Under the pieces are notes generated by a model. It was not told where the DNA came from. It ran no database searches and was given only the letters and a program-made list of their open reading frames with translations. Below, piece by piece: positions 51,708-59,960 of a stretch of DNA of 64,000 nucleotides. Position 1 is the stretch's first letter; each line of letters opens with the position of its first letter. Origin of the DNA: DASTDH01 sp041167675 (GTDB lineage Bacteria; Verrucomicrobiota; Verrucomicrobiia; Chthoniobacterales; JAFAMB01); assembly GCA_041167675.1 (NCBI GenBank), contig JBEEIB010000008.1, positions 1-64,000 of the forward strand, in the 5' to 3' direction. A program made the translations under genes and the position numbers.

Positions 51708-52208
51708 ATGAATCAGGTAGTGCCGCCTCTGCCAGGCTCGCAGCCACCCAAATCGTTTCCCTGGCTGGGGTGCAGTCTTGGCTGCGGTGCAATTGTTATC
51801 CTGGGAGCGCTTGGACTACTCTTCGCACTTCTGGCCCTGGTCGAGCTGCCACCTTTTTCTCACGATCCGTCGCAACCGACGGTTCCTTCCGATTTCATCG
51901 GAGATTGGCGGACAAGCGGTACCATCGAAGGAACCATCATAATCCAGCCGGACGGCCGAGCATCGTGTAATATCAAAGGTCCCGCGAGTTCCTTCGAATT
52001 GAATGGTGCGCGAGCTCGATTTGATTCGCACACAAATGTGCTCTCAATCAAATTCTGGTTCATTGGCCCACAATGGCATGTGGATCAACGGCCGATCCAA
52101 AAAGGTCAACAGATGGAAATGATCCTCAACGGCCAACGATATCTTCGATCAACCCCAGCTATTCCACCTGGTCAAAGCGCTCCAACTCCAAAACCGTGGG
52201 AGGTATGA
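51708..52208 (+). CDS. Single-pass membrane protein of unknown function
   Basis: The 166 residues open with a Pro-rich cytoplasmic part (MNQVVPPLPGSQPPKSFPW). A glycine/cysteine-rich transmembrane helix follows (~20-45; LGCGAIVILGALGLLFALLA). The extracytoplasmic beta-rich domain contains FIGDWRTSGTIEGTIIIQPD and LSIKFWFIGPQWHVDQRP, resembling small lipocalin-like or DUF-type ligand folds. No family is recognised. It is 18 bases upstream of the epoxide hydrolase-like gene (or 42 with the alternative start), perhaps cotranscribed. Confidence 0.7.
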   Translation: MNQVVPPLPGSQPPKSFPWLGCSLGCGAIVILGALGLLFALLALVELPPFSHDPSQPTVPSDFIGDWRTSGTIEGTIIIQPDGRASCNIKGPASSFELNGARARFDSHTNVLSIKFWFIGPQWHVDQRPIQKGQQMEMILNGQRYLRSTPAIPPGQSAPTPKPWEV

Positions 52209-52226
52209 GGGTTGCAACTTATCTGA

Positions 52227-53162
52227 ATGGAAAGGAACCCGCCGACGACAATGAGCCGACCAAAAGCGCTGAAGACTATCCGGACCGACACCCTGGAGAT
52301 CGCCTATGAAGAAAACGGTGAACCCAACGGGAAGCCCGTTGTCCTCTTGCATGGCTTCCCTGATGACCCTAGAGCGTGGGATGGCGTAGTCGGCCCTCTG
52401 GCCAAGGACGGCTTTAGAACGATCGTCCCCTATCTGCGCGGCTTCGGTCCCACCCGGTTCTTGCATGCCGATACCCTTCGATCGGGTCAACAAGCGGCTC
52501 TGGCTTACGATCTAAATGAATTAATCGAGGGCCTCAAACTCAAGCAAACGATCCTGACCGGGTATGACTGGGGAGCCCGGGCAGCATGTACAGTGGCCGC
52601 TCTTTGGCCGGCGCAGGTCGCAGGGCTGGTCTCGATTGGCGGCTACAACATCGAAAGCATCATCCGTGACCAAGTGCCGGCCTCTGCCCGACAGGAATAT
52701 AGCGGTTGGTATCAGTGGTATTTCCAAACCGAACGAGGTAAGGCCGGCCTGGAAAAGAACCGGCGCGAGATTTGTCGTCTGCTATGGGAGCTCTGGTCTC
52801 CCAACTGGAAGTTTACCGAAGCGCTGTTTGCTGAGACGGCTCGCAGCTTCGATAATCCGGATTTTGTCGAGATCGTTATCCATTCGTATCGACATCGCTA
52901 CGGGGCAGCGATTGGTGATCCGAGCCTGGAGGCAATTGAGCGACAGCTTGCTGGGCAACCAAGGATTAACTTGCCGGCCATTGTGCTGCACGGTGAATGC
53001 GATGGGGTGCATCCACCCGGGTTGTCAGAAGGTCAAAAAAAGCTCTTTTCCGCACAGTATGAACGACGGATCGTTCCTACTGCGGGACATCTCTTTCCGC
53101 GCGAGGCCCCCGACGCTGTCATCGCGGCCATTCGGGAATTGGCTGAGTATATCCGGGCCTAA
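52227..53162 (+). CDS. Alpha/beta hydrolase, epoxide-hydrolase-like
   Basis: This is a 311-residue alpha/beta hydrolase. VVLLHGFPDDPRAWD carries the oxyanion HGxP motif. The nucleophile elbow GYDWGARAA has Asp in place of Ser, as in epoxide hydrolases and haloalkane dehalogenases. The acid lies in VLHGECDGVHPP and the His in TAGHLFPRE. A helical cap is present between (SGWYQWYFQTERGKAGLEKN). An Asp nucleophile with an HGFP oxyanion loop favours an epoxide hydrolase. The start at 52227 (MERNPPTTM) or the ATG at 52251 (MSRPKAL) are both possible. Confidence 0.85.
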   Translation: MERNPPTTMSRPKALKTIRTDTLEIAYEENGEPNGKPVVLLHGFPDDPRAWDGVVGPLAKDGFRTIVPYLRGFGPTRFLHADTLRSGQQAALAYDLNELIEGLKLKQTILTGYDWGARAACTVAALWPAQVAGLVSIGGYNIESIIRDQVPASARQEYSGWYQWYFQTERGKAGLEKNRREICRLLWELWSPNWKFTEALFAETARSFDNPDFVEIVIHSYRHRYGAAIGDPSLEAIERQLAGQPRINLPAIVLHGECDGVHPPGLSEGQKKLFSAQYERRIVPTAGHLFPREAPDAVIAAIRELAEYIRA

Positions 53163-53174
53163 ATACGAATCGGT

Positions 53175-53321
53175 TTGGGGGACTGGAGTCGGTACGAGAC
53201 CGAAGGCGTTGTTGACGTTGAAGACTTTGCATCCGTCCCTATGCAAATGGAGGAGGGTTGCGTCGAGATACTTGAACGCGCTTACTCGCAGTGCGAACAA
53301 TACGATGCCGAACCGGTATGA
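53175..53321 (+). CDS. Candidate small open frame coupled to the SGNH hydrolase gene
   Basis: An uninterrupted 48-codon frame from a TTG runs from just after the hydrolase stop into a TGA that overlaps the SGNH start (ATGA at 53318-53321). It includes DWSRYETEGVVDVEDFASV and EEGCVEILERAYSQCEQYDA. The acidic, helical composition and the 4-base overlap hint at a coupled gene, but the start is weak and no homologue is recognised. Confidence 0.25.
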   Translation: MGDWSRYETEGVVDVEDFASVPMQMEEGCVEILERAYSQCEQYDAEPV

Positions 53322-53962
53322 GAAAAGTTATTCTTTGTTTTGGCGATTCGAACACTTGGGGTTACAACCCAGAAAACGGGATGCGGTTTGGTGCGGAGAT
53401 TCGTTGGCCAGGAGTTCTGCAAACCGAGCTTGGTACTGGCTACACGATAGTAGAGGAAGGCTTAAACGCACGGACGACGGTGTTCGCCGATCTCGTTGAG
53501 GGAGCACGAATCGATCGCAATGGCAGGAATCATCTGGGGGTACTTCTAGAGTCTCATCGCCCAATCGACCTGGTGATAATAATGCTGGGACTAAATGACC
53601 TAAAGTGTCGTTTAGCGGTCAGCGCTTTCGATATCGCGCAGGGAGCCGGAGAGCTTGTGCAAATAGTTCAGTGCTCTAGGTCGGGATCGCAAAACCAGGC
53701 GCCGGAGATACTGTTGATTGCTCCGCCTCCGGTGAAAACACTGAACGAACTAGGTGAGCTTTTCGCAGGAGCCATAGAAAAATCGCAGAACTTTGGCCAG
53801 TACTACGCCAGGATCAGTCAGCGGTTGGGCTGTCAGTTTGTTAACGGGGCGGAGATCGTAGAGTACGATCCAACCGATGGCATCCATCTAGGGGCGGCCA
53901 GCCACGCCGCGCTTGGTCGTTACCTAGCGAATTGGGTACGAAGCTATTTTGGAGGCTCGTAA
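53318..53962 (+). CDS. SGNH/GDSL-family esterase
   Basis: This is a 214-residue SGNH hydrolase of the arylesterase/TesA-like branch. Block I is LCFGDSNTWGYNP with the nucleophile Ser. Block III (MLGLNDLK) and block V (DPTDGIHLGAASHAALG, Asp-x-x-His) supply the rest of the active site. There is no signal peptide, so the protein is cytoplasmic. The longer frame from 53291 was rejected; the ATG at 53318 sits six residues before the GDS motif as in relatives. It precedes a sugar cluster by 32 bases and may deacetylate a carbohydrate. Confidence 0.88.
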   Translation: MRKVILCFGDSNTWGYNPENGMRFGAEIRWPGVLQTELGTGYTIVEEGLNARTTVFADLVEGARIDRNGRNHLGVLLESHRPIDLVIIMLGLNDLKCRLAVSAFDIAQGAGELVQIVQCSRSGSQNQAPEILLIAPPPVKTLNELGELFAGAIEKSQNFGQYYARISQRLGCQFVNGAEIVEYDPTDGIHLGAASHAALGRYLANWVRSYFGGS

Positions 53963-53994
53963 CCCCACCAAGCCGAAGCGAACCAATCGACCAA

Positions 53995-55035
53995 ATGCCT
54001 GACTCGCAGATAACGTACCGTTTCTCGATCGGTCCCTGGAACATCAGCGAAGGCCGGGATCCTTACGGCCCGGAAACGCGCCCCACCAAAGATTTCGCGT
54101 GGAAATTGGAGCAGTTTAAGAAGGATGGGTTCGATGCAGTGATGTTTCACGACGACGATGTTGTGCCCGATATCGATTCCAAATCGCGCGACCAAGTTCT
54201 CAAAGAAACAAAGCAGGTCGGCAAGATGATTGAAGATGCGGGCATGTTTGTGGAATTGGTCGCGCCGCGCCTCTGGTTCAGTCCGACAACCATTGATGGC
54301 GCTTACACCAGTAACGACGCCAAAGCGCGGCAATATGCCATCGACCGTTCACTCCAGACCATCGATATAGCTGATGCGCTGGGCTGCGATTTACTCGTTT
54401 GGTGGCTTGCTCGCGAAGGAACTTATGTGCGTGAATCCAAAAGCTATCAACGCTCGCTCGAGCTACTGGTTGAGGCAGCTAACCGGATTTTGGAGCACCA
54501 TTCGAACATTCGTATCGCGATCGAGCCGAAACCAAATGAACCGGTGGATGTCGCCTATCTGCCGACGATTGGGCATGCCTTAGCATTCGCCCATTTGACC
54601 AGCGATCCGAGCCGTATTGGAGGACTGGTCGAGACAGCTCATTGTATTTTGGCTGGATTGGATCCAGCCGACGAGATGGAGTTCGCGCTTGCGCTAGGCA
54701 AACTCTGGTCGGTCCACCTCAACGATCAAAACGGTCTCAAGTTCGACCAGGACAAGCCATTTGGGAGCGTGAACCTGAGAAGCGCGTTTGATCAGGTGCG
54801 TGTGCTGGAGCGACTCGGCTACGGCACGAAAGGAGAGTGCGTTGCTTTTGATGTGCACTCATTCCGAACCACGAAAATGGAGCACGCGTTCGATCACGCT
54901 ACGAACAGCCGCAAAACGTTCCTTCGGCTCCTCCAGAAAGTACGCTCGTTCGATGAGGACGCTGCTCAGACACTGATCGCCGACCGAAGCTATCAAGCGT
55001 TGGACCAAATGGTGATCGAGCACCTGCTGAGCTGA
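53995..55035 (+). CDS. Xylose isomerase-like TIM-barrel protein
   Basis: This 346-residue (alpha/beta)8 isomerase resembles class I xylose isomerases. The N-terminus FSIGPWNISEGRDPYGPETRP and DAVMFHDDDVVPD match the xylA opening. The metal-binding elements IEPKPNEP (Glu), VETAHCILAG (Glu...His), HLNDQNGLKFDQDKPFG (Asp residues) and FDVHSFR (Asp) are in the family order. Sequence at several spots departs from xylose isomerase (FDYKPSR is FDVHSFR; WGGREG is WWLAREG), so another aldose or ketose may be the substrate. The ATG at 53995 replaces a longer frame that overlaps the SGNH gene. Confidence 0.82.
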   Translation: MPDSQITYRFSIGPWNISEGRDPYGPETRPTKDFAWKLEQFKKDGFDAVMFHDDDVVPDIDSKSRDQVLKETKQVGKMIEDAGMFVELVAPRLWFSPTTIDGAYTSNDAKARQYAIDRSLQTIDIADALGCDLLVWWLAREGTYVRESKSYQRSLELLVEAANRILEHHSNIRIAIEPKPNEPVDVAYLPTIGHALAFAHLTSDPSRIGGLVETAHCILAGLDPADEMEFALALGKLWSVHLNDQNGLKFDQDKPFGSVNLRSAFDQVRVLERLGYGTKGECVAFDVHSFRTTKMEHAFDHATNSRKTFLRLLQKVRSFDEDAAQTLIADRSYQALDQMVIEHLLS

Positions 55036-55198
55036 GAATGACTTTCCCTAGGATCACCAATGGGCCAGACGCCCAGTCTTCTTTTCACGATTTGTGATTC
55101 TTTCCAGACGTACCGGTGGATTCGTGATACCCGATTGGCTTCGGCTGCCGTATTTGTCTCTTCCCATACCCCCGTAATTCGCCATCTTTTCGTTTCCG

Positions 55199-56032
55199 AT
55201 GAAAACTTTCCGCCTCAATCGTCTCTTCAACGCCGAATCAAAGCGATGCTTGGATGTCGCGGTCGATCACGGCTTTTTCAACGAGCTCAGTTTTCTGAGC
55301 GGCATTGAAGATTTGGCACAAGCAGTGCACACGCTGGTGAAAGCAAACCCGGACGCAATTCAGTTGACGATCGGGCAAGCCGAATTGCTGCAAAGGATTC
55401 CGGGAAAGGCCAAGCCTGCTTTGGTGCTTCGAACCGACGTGGCAAATGTTTACGGTCGCGAATTACCGCGCACGCTCTTCAGCCGAATGATCGAGGAACC
55501 GATCGAGCAGGCGATTAGGCTGGACGCCGCGTGTGTCGTCGTGAACTTGTTTCGCATCCCTGGTCAGCCAGAGGTGACCGATCAATGCATCCAAAACATC
55601 CTGCGATTGAAGCCCGCCTGTGAGCGATACGGACTCCCCTTGATGATCGAGCCCCTCGTCTTCCGACCAAACGACCAGGCCGGCGGATACCAGGTGGACG
55701 GCGATTTGGATAAGATTTTGCCGCTGGTCCGCCAGGCCGTCGAACTAGGCGCGGACGTGATCAAGGCCGATCCGACCGACGACCCGAACGTATATAATAA
55801 GGTAATTCAAACCGCACGGGTGCCGGTCTTGGTCCGCGGTGGAGGGAAGGCCAATGATCTGGAAGTACTCCATCGTTCGGAGCAACTCATTGACCAAGGT
55901 GCTTCCGGGCTCGTCTACGGCCGCAACATTATCCAGCACCCGAATCCCAGCGGCATGACTAAAGCCCTCATGGCGATCGTTCATGAGAACGCAAAGGCGA
56001 ACGAGGCCGCCAAGCGCTATCTAGCTGCCTAA
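55199..56032 (+). CDS. Class I aldolase, DhnA/LsrF-like
   Basis: This is a 277-residue TIM-barrel aldolase. CLDVAVDHGFFNELSFLSG marks the N-terminus. The Schiff-base Lys is in GADVIKADPTDDPNVYN, and VPVLVRGGGKANDLEVLHRS is the phosphate-binding end, followed by SGLVYGRNIIQHPNP. This is the layout of class I fructose-bisphosphate aldolases of the FbaB type and of LsrF/AFP-type enzymes. It lies between a sugar isomerase and a dehydrogenase, which suggests it cleaves the phosphorylated sugar made by the pathway. Confidence 0.85.
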   Translation: MKTFRLNRLFNAESKRCLDVAVDHGFFNELSFLSGIEDLAQAVHTLVKANPDAIQLTIGQAELLQRIPGKAKPALVLRTDVANVYGRELPRTLFSRMIEEPIEQAIRLDAACVVVNLFRIPGQPEVTDQCIQNILRLKPACERYGLPLMIEPLVFRPNDQAGGYQVDGDLDKILPLVRQAVELGADVIKADPTDDPNVYNKVIQTARVPVLVRGGGKANDLEVLHRSEQLIDQGASGLVYGRNIIQHPNPSGMTKALMAIVHENAKANEAAKRYLAA

Positions 56033-56049
56033 CCCGTTACGACCTGAAC

Positions 56050-57186
56050 ATGAGTACGAAAAAAATCGTCAATATTGGCATCATCGGTGGCGGGTTAATG
56101 GGACGCGAACTAGCCAGCGCGTTAGCTCGCTGGTTCGTGTTTGTCGACCCTCCAGTCGAAGCACGGTTGGTCGCGGTGGCAGATCTTTCCGAGCAAGCGC
56201 GCGAGTGGTTTCGACGGGTACCTACCGTCACTCAAATTACTGCTTCGGCCGGCGAACTGATCGCAAATCCGGAAGTCGACGTGGTCTACGCCGCTGTCCC
56301 GCATCAGCTTCATCAACAGATTTATTTGCAAGTTATCGAAGCGGGAAAAGATCTTTTGGCCGAAAAACCGTTCGGTATCGATCTTTCCGCGGCCGAGCAG
56401 ATTAACGCTGCAATCTCTCACACCAAACGATTCGTGCGGTGCAGTTCCGAATTCCCTTTTATGCCAGGAGCTCAGAAAGTGATCCAATTTATTCAAGAAA
56501 AGCGTTACGGGAAGCCGCTGGAAATTCGGGTCGGGTTTCATCACAGCAGCGATCTGGATCCGACGAAACCGATCAACTGGAAACGCCAGGTGAAAACCTG
56601 TGGAGAAATTGGAGTAATGGGAGATCTCGGTATGCATACGATCCATATTCCGTTTCGATTCGGTTGGCAGCCGGTGAGAGTGTACGCAGAGTTGCAGAAG
56701 ATCGTAAGCGAACGGCCAGATGGCCGCGGAGGAATGGCGATCTGCGATACTTGGGACAATGCTATCCTGAACACCGAAGTAGTACTTGATGGAGGCGAGG
56801 TGCCGATGCGAATCGAAACAAAGCGAATGGCTCCAACGGAAACGAATACTTGGTATATTGAGTTCCTCGGGACCGACGCAGGAATCCGCTTCAGCACCAA
56901 AGAGCCGAAGACGTTGTGGCGCTACCAACGTTCCGCAGATCAAGGTTGGTTTCGTGTCGATCTCGGATCTCAGTCCGCTTTCCCCACCATTACTGGCGCG
57001 ATTTTCGAAACCGGTTTCAACGATTGTTTTCAGCAAATGTGGGCAGCGTTTCTAGCGGAAAGAGAAGGACAACTGGGGGACCGGTTCGGCTGCGTGAGGC
57101 CCGAAGAGGCGGTGCTGAGCCACCGTCTATTCAATGCTGCGCTAAAAAGCCACGAGGCCAAATCCGTTGTGACCCTGGACCGATGA
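56050..57186 (+). CDS. Gfo/Idh/MocA-family sugar dehydrogenase
   Basis: This 378-residue NAD(P)-dependent oxidoreductase starts with the Rossmann motif IGIIGGGLMGRELASALAR. DVVYAAVPHQLHQQIYLQV, the catalytic-lysine LLAEKPFGID (E-K-P) and GVMGDLGMHTIHIPF (G-D-x-G-x-H) follow. The C-terminal domain is a beta-sheet (RIETKRMAPTETNTWYIEFL). Family members act on inositols, sugars and sugar acids, oxidising or reducing at one hydroxyl. It starts 17 bases after the aldolase stop, so they are cotranscribed. Confidence 0.9.
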   Translation: MSTKKIVNIGIIGGGLMGRELASALARWFVFVDPPVEARLVAVADLSEQAREWFRRVPTVTQITASAGELIANPEVDVVYAAVPHQLHQQIYLQVIEAGKDLLAEKPFGIDLSAAEQINAAISHTKRFVRCSSEFPFMPGAQKVIQFIQEKRYGKPLEIRVGFHHSSDLDPTKPINWKRQVKTCGEIGVMGDLGMHTIHIPFRFGWQPVRVYAELQKIVSERPDGRGGMAICDTWDNAILNTEVVLDGGEVPMRIETKRMAPTETNTWYIEFLGTDAGIRFSTKEPKTLWRYQRSADQGWFRVDLGSQSAFPTITGAIFETGFNDCFQQMWAAFLAEREGQLGDRFGCVRPEEAVLSHRLFNAALKSHEAKSVVTLDR

Positions 57187-57257
57187 GCCAAATGCTTTGG
57201 CGTTCCAGTTGCCCTGCTCTCGACTTTTTGGCATATCGCCTTTTACACTAGACGCCA

Positions 57258-58283
57258 GTGACTCAGCGCTCAGGGATTCTCGCCGCCGGAAATTGGATTG
57301 TCGATCACGTAAAGCTGATCGACACGTGGCCCAGCGAGGAAACGCTAGCCATCATTAGTCGCGAGACGCAAGGGATGGGCGGTGCTCCACCCAACGTACT
57401 CGCCGGCCTGGCCAGACTCGGTGCAAAATTTCCTCTCAGCGGTGCCGGCATTGTCGGCTATGACGCGGCCGGAGATTGGATTCTGGAACAGTGCGCGAAA
57501 CTCGGTATCGATACCCGACTGATAACCCGTGCTAATGAGGGTCCAACCTCGTACACCGACGTAATGAATGTCGAACGCACTGGGCGCCGAACTTTCTTTC
57601 ATCAACGAGGAGTGAATGCATTGCTGGGTCCGGAGTCCATCGATTTGGCTTCCTGCTCGGCCAGATTATTTCACCTAGGCTACCTCCTCTTATTGGATCG
57701 CCTCGATCGACCGGGAAAAAGCAAAGGTACTGCGGCGGCCGAGCTCCTCGACCACGCGTCGCGTCTTGGATTTATCACTTCGGTGGACGCGGTCAGCGAA
57801 GAAAGCGACCGGTACCCGCGCGTTGTCCTACCGGCTCTACCTAATGTCGACCTGGTATTTCTGAATGAATTTGAAGCCGGCCACGTGTTCTCGACTGAAA
57901 TTCGGGTAAACAGAGAAATTGACGTCAACGCGTTGTTGAAAACCGCTCAAGATTTGCGAGCGGCCGGCATTCGCCAATGGGTCATCATTCATTTCCCAGA
58001 GGGCGTGCTGGCGGTCTCGAATCAGAATAAGATCATCTTTCAACCGAGCGTGCGATTGCCCGGAGAGAAGATTATTGGATCAACCGGAGCAGGAGACGCT
58101 ATCGCGGCAGGCATCCTCTTCGGTTTCCACGACGATTTGCCGATGGAAAAATGTTTAGAGATCGGAGTGTGTGCAGCTGCCGCTTCTCTGCGACACCCAA
58201 GCGCGACCGAAGGAATGGAAGCAGTCGATGGTTGCCTGCGTCTCGGACAAGAATTTGGCTTCCGCGAATCGTTATTGGGGTAG
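57258..58283 (+). CDS. PfkB-family sugar kinase
   Basis: This 341-residue ribokinase-fold enzyme has the N-terminal sugar-binding region (GMGGAPPNVLAGLARLG; GIVGYDAAGDWILEQC). YTDVMNVERTGRRTFFHQRG and the anion-hole/catalytic motif GSTGAGDAIAAGILFGF follow, where the family signature is D-T-x-G-A-G-D. It starts at GTG 57258. It ends the isomerase-aldolase-dehydrogenase cluster and should phosphorylate the sugar before aldol cleavage. The substrate is not determined. Confidence 0.88.
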   Translation: MTQRSGILAAGNWIVDHVKLIDTWPSEETLAIISRETQGMGGAPPNVLAGLARLGAKFPLSGAGIVGYDAAGDWILEQCAKLGIDTRLITRANEGPTSYTDVMNVERTGRRTFFHQRGVNALLGPESIDLASCSARLFHLGYLLLLDRLDRPGKSKGTAAAELLDHASRLGFITSVDAVSEESDRYPRVVLPALPNVDLVFLNEFEAGHVFSTEIRVNREIDVNALLKTAQDLRAAGIRQWVIIHFPEGVLAVSNQNKIIFQPSVRLPGEKIIGSTGAGDAIAAGILFGFHDDLPMEKCLEIGVCAAAASLRHPSATEGMEAVDGCLRLGQEFGFRESLLG

Positions 58284-58592
58284 GCCGTCGACATGGGATT
58301 GTCGGGTTTCGCTCGGTCAAAATTGACGGTCAGGCTTTCAGCGGCAACGCCGTGACTCAGGATGGCCTAGCCCGCAGGGCTAGGAACGGGCATATACAAA
58401 TGTCAGCGCTGAAAGCGAGTTTCAATGCCAGATTCCCCTAACACAATTCCATCTGTTGACGAAATTCGATCCCATTCAATCGACGCCCCGCGTTGAAACG
58501 CACCTTCAGTGCTGATCACGTTTTATGCAGTTACCTAGCCCTGCGGGCTAGGCTATCCTGAGTCACGGCTTCGCCGCTGCGATGGCCGGATC
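58284..58592. other. Intergenic region holding a paired palindromic element
   Basis: The gap between the kinase stop and the membrane protein stop is almost filled by two 46-base inverted copies of one palindrome (see 58339-58579). No coding frame is supported. Confidence 0.6.
58339..58579. repeat. Inverted pair of 46-base palindromic repeats
   Basis: The arm 58339-58384 matches the reverse complement of 58534-58579 at 43 of 46 positions. Each arm carries a perfect internal hairpin, CCTAGCCC GCA GGGCTAGG (or its complement), next to ACTCAGGAT. The 149-base spacer is not coding. This is the arrangement of REP-type palindromes in opposite orientation (BIME-like) or of a small MITE. It lies at the convergence of two transcripts and can also fold as one long stem in RNA. 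Confidence 0.7.
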
Positions 58593-59030
58593 TTACCCTT
58601 CTCGTTCGCCTACCCGGCGATGAACTAATCGCAACCAGCGAGTATAATCCCGGCGGCAAGAAACCCAGCTCTGGTGGATCCGAAGCAAAGCGAAAACCGT
58701 CAGCAGTTCGCCTAGAATTCCGGCGAAGAAAGTAGCGAACCGCCACTCGTTTGGGGCCAATAGGCAAACCAGTGGGGCAAGAAGAATCACGACCGAAGAT
58801 AATGCCCAGCGCCAAAGCGCTCGATGTGAGCTGCGCATCCGCTGATATAAAAAAATCGCTCTATCAAGATCAGCTTGAAGTGACCGGTAAGGACCTAAAG
58901 CACGCACCAGCTCGTTGAAGAAAGCATTGGGGGTGAGTCCACCATAGACGCGGACAATATCTTCGACCGAAGCAGCCTTTTCAGGGTGCTTAAACTCCGA
59001 ATTCTCGTCATTTAAATTCGCGAATGACAT
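58593..59030 (-). CDS. Small membrane protein of unknown function
   Basis: This 145-residue protein has a soluble N-terminus (MSFANLNDENSEF; DIVRVYGGLTPNAFFNELVR) and a helical segment (SLQADLDRAIFLYQRMRSS). Two transmembrane helices follow (~85-105, ALWRWALSSVVILLAPLVCL; ~110-130, FATFFAGILGELLTVFALLR), with a basic tail. No family is recognised. The start was taken at ATG 59030; the frame is open to a TTG at 59084. Confidence 0.6.
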   Translation of the reverse strand: MSFANLNDENSEFKHPEKAASVEDIVRVYGGLTPNAFFNELVRALGPYRSLQADLDRAIFLYQRMRSSHRALWRWALSSVVILLAPLVCLLAPNEWRFATFFAGILGELLTVFALLRIHQSWVSCRRDYTRWLRLVHRRVGEREG

Positions 59031-59144
59031 GACCGCTCGGATCACTTCCAAGAGAAACACATCACCGCCGGCACCGAATGTCAACGGCCTATCGAATTTT
59101 CAAACGCTGGCCTCTGCGTACCAGCAAGGCAGATTTTGCTCGGC

Positions 59145-59552
59145 TCAGACGGCCAATCGAAAATGCTCGACCTGATTCTCCACGAATCGAATGAGTTGGT
59201 CGGGAAAGAATGGTTTGCGGAGCAAAATTCCTCCATTCATCAAGGAGAGCAGGTGAGGATCATCTTCCAGAACTGCTCCGGTAATAAAAAGGACCGGAAC
59301 GGCGGGATCGATTCGCTGGATACGAGTGGCAACTTCCAGGCCATCGATCGAGTCGGGCATCACAATATCGGTCAGAACCAAATCGATTTCCGTCCTTCGC
59401 TCTTCAAAAATGGCAAGTCCTTGGTCGCCACTCTCAGCGATGAGGGTAGTATATCCGATCTGGTGCAAAACTTTTCGGACGTACTCCAGAATGAACGGCT
59501 CGTCGTCGATGACGAGAACCTTCAATCTGCGGAAAGAAGAATGAGTGACCAT
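59145..59552 (-). CDS. Single-domain response regulator
   Basis: This 135-residue receiver has IDDEP, the phospho-acceptor Asp62 in DLVLTDIVMPDSIDGLE, Thr in VLFITGAVLE, and Lys in LLRKPFFPDQLIRFV. It has no output domain and no neighbouring kinase gene. An AT-rich 400-base region upstream should hold its promoter. It is likely the receiver of an orphan kinase elsewhere. Confidence 0.9.
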   Translation of the reverse strand: MVTHSSFRRLKVLVIDDEPFILEYVRKVLHQIGYTTLIAESGDQGLAIFEERRTEIDLVLTDIVMPDSIDGLEVATRIQRIDPAVPVLFITGAVLEDDPHLLSLMNGGILLRKPFFPDQLIRFVENQVEHFRLAV

Positions 59553-59960
59553 GATTGTTGCTTAAGTTTCTCGGCTGAGCTGGGATGAAAAGAGCAGTTT
59601 ATTCATGGTCCGAAACGGTATTCCGAATTTTTAGTAAAAAGGAGAGCCTCTTACTCTCAATGCTCGGAAAGAACTACCCATTCTTTAGATCCTAAAAAAC
59701 AGATCTCAAAGCGAATTCGACAATCTTCGGAGAATTCAAGGTTCTCAAGGATTACAATAATACTTAGAAATGTTTATCGCAGCTCGAATCTGAGTTGCAG
59801 ATCCGATTAAGTGCAAAATCGGTTGCTCAAAAGCGTGACCGGCAAACTCCGATATTTATTCCCGTTTTTCTATCGCCCGCTAGCAGAGCGACTTAGACTA
59901 ATTCCGATCCTGGTTGTTTGAGAGCTCTCGTTTTTGCGACGCGCTGCGCTTGATCAACTC
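59553..59960. other. AT-rich intergenic region, no gene seen
   Basis: No coding frame or RNA gene was recognised. The sequence is A/T-rich compared with its neighbours, suggesting promoter or regulatory DNA for the receiver at 59145-59552, which is transcribed leftward from here. A small palindrome GAGAGCTCTC is present near 59922. Confidence 0.4.

Noticed and set aside
53025..53300. Minus-strand frame of 91 codons
   Set aside because: It is mostly antisense to the epoxide-hydrolase-like gene and lacks a supported start.
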